A DNA stretch of 6,569 nucleotides. Origin: Bacteroidota bacterium (lineage in GTDB: Bacteria > Bacteroidota > Bacteroidia > Chitinophagales > LD1). Positions 5,048 through 6,569 of this stretch are shown piece after piece. The notes under the pieces were generated by a model. That model saw only the letters and a list, made by a program, of their open reading frames with translations. It was not told the origin of the DNA and searched no databases. Every line of letters starts with the position of its first letter. Within the stretch, counting starts at the first letter, position 1. The position numbers were made by a program, and so were the translations under genes. The stretch lies in assembly GCA_023428205.1 (NCBI GenBank), contig JAEYZB010000091.1, forward strand, positions 1-6,569, given 5' to 3'.

Positions 5048-6569
5048 TTAATAAGTAATTACTAGCCCTAATGTAGGCAGTGGGACAGCGCGACTGTTTC
5101 CGATATATTTGTATTGAAACCGAGAAGGGTCATTAGCATCTTGTAAAGGCGTTTTGCCATCGGTATCATAAACCGGTGAGAAAATTGGCGCCTGAGGGGT
5201 TTTGGATAAATAAAAATTTTGAACATCTACATACAATTCAAAACTCCACTTTGTCAGATACCATTTTTTGGTTATTCGAATATCAGCGGAGTGAAACCAC
5301 TTTGCCCTGGAAGAGTTGATGTTGTTATAATCTAATATTCCGGGGTTAGATGGATTGTATCGCGTATAAAGTGTTGATGCCGCAATATCATAAGGGGTAT
5401 ATGGAGCTCCTCCTTGTATGCGATAGCGTAAACCGATTTCCCAATTGCGTTTAAACTTTTTGCCTCCGGTCATAGAAATAATGTGTCGAGTATCCCAGCT
5501 ACTCGACACATATTTGTCAAATGCGTCTTTAAACTGGCTCCAGAATAGTGTGTAGCTGACAATCCCATAAAACCCTTTGTATAATTTTTGCTCAAACAGA
5601 AATTCCGCGCCATAGCTTCTTCCTTCGCTGGTTGATTTTGCAGGGCCATTGCCTACTACATTAAATCCTCCGCCTTGATTTGCTACGGAAATATTGTTGT
5701 CTAGCATAAACGGGACATTATAATAGTGTTTATAAAAACCTTCCACCGAAATGCGACTATTGATTGGTGTTGTATATTCAATACCCGCTACGGCATGTAC
5801 ATTTCGCATATAGGTGAGCCGTTCTTTGTTGATGAGCAATTTTGTTGAATCTTGGTAGCCGAGAATGGTGTAAGACGGTAACTGATGGTAATAGCCGGCA
5901 TTCATGTTGATGCGAATATTTTGAGGCATTTTTATAGAAAGCGATACTCGCGGAGAAGCCTGTCGCCATAATTCCGCCATATTTTTGTTGTAATTATTTC
6001 CATCAAAACGAAGACCAAAACCAAGAATGAGAATATCTTTAAATAAGGTGGAACTTACATTCGCAAATGCACCATATTTGTGCATATTAAATTTTGAGCT
6101 AAAATCGATTTTTACTAATTCTTGTTGTGTGAATTGGGCGTCATAAAACGAAGAATTGTTGGTATAGCGGGCAAATTCATAATTAATGCCGACATCATAT
6201 TTTAATATTCCTTTTCTTCCTTTGTATTCAATACGAAATTTATTTTCGGCTTCTGTGGAGCCATATTCCGTGATTTTTTCTTGGCTCTTGTCATTATCCT
6301 TCCATTTATTGAATTTATTCACCAGCATGTTGCGGCTCAGAAATACTTGCAAATAACTATTCTCAAAATAGCGGGTGTATTTACTGCCTATCATGTAAGT
6401 CATTTGAGTTTGCTCCGGTAAAATGCCTAATAAATATTGCTGATTTTCGTCCGGATTTTTGATTTTGGTATTCAGTACATTCACGTCATAGGCACTGAGA
6501 AAAAGAAAAACGAACTCATCTTTAGGCGTTATTTTCCATTTTACTTTTGCTTGTGCGTCAGTATAGGTT
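5048..6569 (-). CDS. TonB-dependent outer-membrane receptor, C-terminal part
   Basis: This is the C-terminal beta-barrel portion of a TonB-dependent receptor, which imports a substrate across the outer membrane using energy passed by TonB-ExbBD. The frame is open to the right edge (506 visible residues). The GTG at 6482-6484 is internal, because codons continue upstream as DAQAKVKWKITPKDEFVFLF and beyond. The signal peptide, any CarboxypepD-like domain and the plug lie outside the window. Visible hallmarks are alternating aromatic/polar barrel strands, SSWDTRHIISMTGGKKF, GLRYRIQGGAPYTPYD, a late strand ADIRITKKWYL followed by LYVDVQNFYL, and the terminal strand PLPTLGLVITY ending in an aromatic residue, as outer-membrane barrels usually do. 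The substrate cannot be inferred. No SusD-like gene follows downstream, so it is not a SusCD-type pair, at least on that side. Confidence 0.93.
   Translation of the reverse strand, partial: TYTDAQAKVKWKITPKDEFVFLFLSAYDVNVLNTKIKNPDENQQYLLGILPEQTQMTYMIGSKYTRYFENSYLQVFLSRNMLVNKFNKWKDNDKSQEKITEYGSTEAENKFRIEYKGRKGILKYDVGINYEFARYTNNSSFYDAQFTQQELVKIDFSSKFNMHKYGAFANVSSTLFKDILILGFGLRFDGNNYNKNMAELWRQASPRVSLSIKMPQNIRINMNAGYYHQLPSYTILGYQDSTKLLINKERLTYMRNVHAVAGIEYTTPINSRISVEGFYKHYYNVPFMLDNNISVANQGGGFNVVGNGPAKSTSEGRSYGAEFLFEQKLYKGFYGIVSYTLFWSQFKDAFDKYVSSSWDTRHIISMTGGKKFKRNWEIGLRYRIQGGAPYTPYDIAASTLYTRYNPSNPGILDYNNINSSRAKWFHSADIRITKKWYLTKWSFELYVDVQNFYLSKTPQAPIFSPVYDTDGKTPLQDANDPSRFQYKYIGNSRAVPLPTLGLVITY
5481..5511. 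repeat. Perfect 12-bp inverted repeat inside the TonB-dependent receptor gene
   Basis: ATGTGTCGAGTA at 5481-5492 is the exact reverse complement of TACTCGACACAT at 5500-5511, leaving a 7-nt loop. On the minus strand it covers the codons for YVSSSWDTRHI, a conserved stretch in this receptor type. It would form a strong mRNA hairpin. No T-tract follows, so it is not a terminator. The repeat is directly visible; its role is unknown. Confidence 0.85.

Noticed and set aside
6482..6484. GTG as start codon of the TonB-dependent receptor
   Set aside because: Codons upstream continue the same barrel-like sequence to the window edge, and a start here would lack signal peptide and plug. The gene is truncated by the window.
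3077..6569. SusC/SusD-type nutrient uptake pair (receptor followed by lipoprotein)
   Set aside because: The downstream lipoprotein is DUF885, not SusD-like, and a probable terminator and a 156-nt gap separate the two genes.

Overview
The window looks like chromosomal DNA from a member of the Bacteroidota. Four things point that way: a TonB-dependent receptor barrel of the type common in that phylum, a DUF885 lipoprotein, a NuoD C-terminus ending in ELDA, and gene starts with little or no Shine-Dalgarno sequence. The GC content is moderate to low. A genus cannot be named from this sequence. I saw no mobile element, CRISPR array, tRNA or rRNA.

Left part, plus strand: the 3' part of nuoD (1-689), then a complete nuoE (732-1247). 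Both encode peripheral-arm subunits of respiratory complex I. nuoE is followed at once by a strong intrinsic terminator (1257-1285) rather than by nuoF, so the nuo cluster is interrupted or split here. Next on the same strand is a complete gene for 2-amino-3-carboxymuconate-6-semialdehyde decarboxylase (ACMSD, 1299-2297), an enzyme of tryptophan/kynurenine catabolism. It appears to start with TTG, only 13 nt after the terminator.

Right part, minus strand, convergent with the above: a lipoprotein of the DUF885 metallopeptidase-like family (4891-3077) overlaps a family 2 glycosyltransferase of the WaaE/KdtX type (3080-2322) by 4 nt, so the two probably form one transcript. Upstream is a 156-nt intergenic region with a degenerate 7-bp tandem repeat, a candidate Bacteroidota-type promoter and a probable terminator. 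The window ends inside a TonB-dependent receptor gene whose 5' part lies beyond the right edge (6569-5048).

The genes are mostly ordinary housekeeping and envelope functions, and I do not see a coherent new system. The points most worth a second look are the break after nuoE, the unusual start context of the ACMSD gene, two long perfect inverted repeats inside coding sequence (2914-2946 and 5481-5511), and the heptamer repeat that overlaps the candidate DUF885 promoter.
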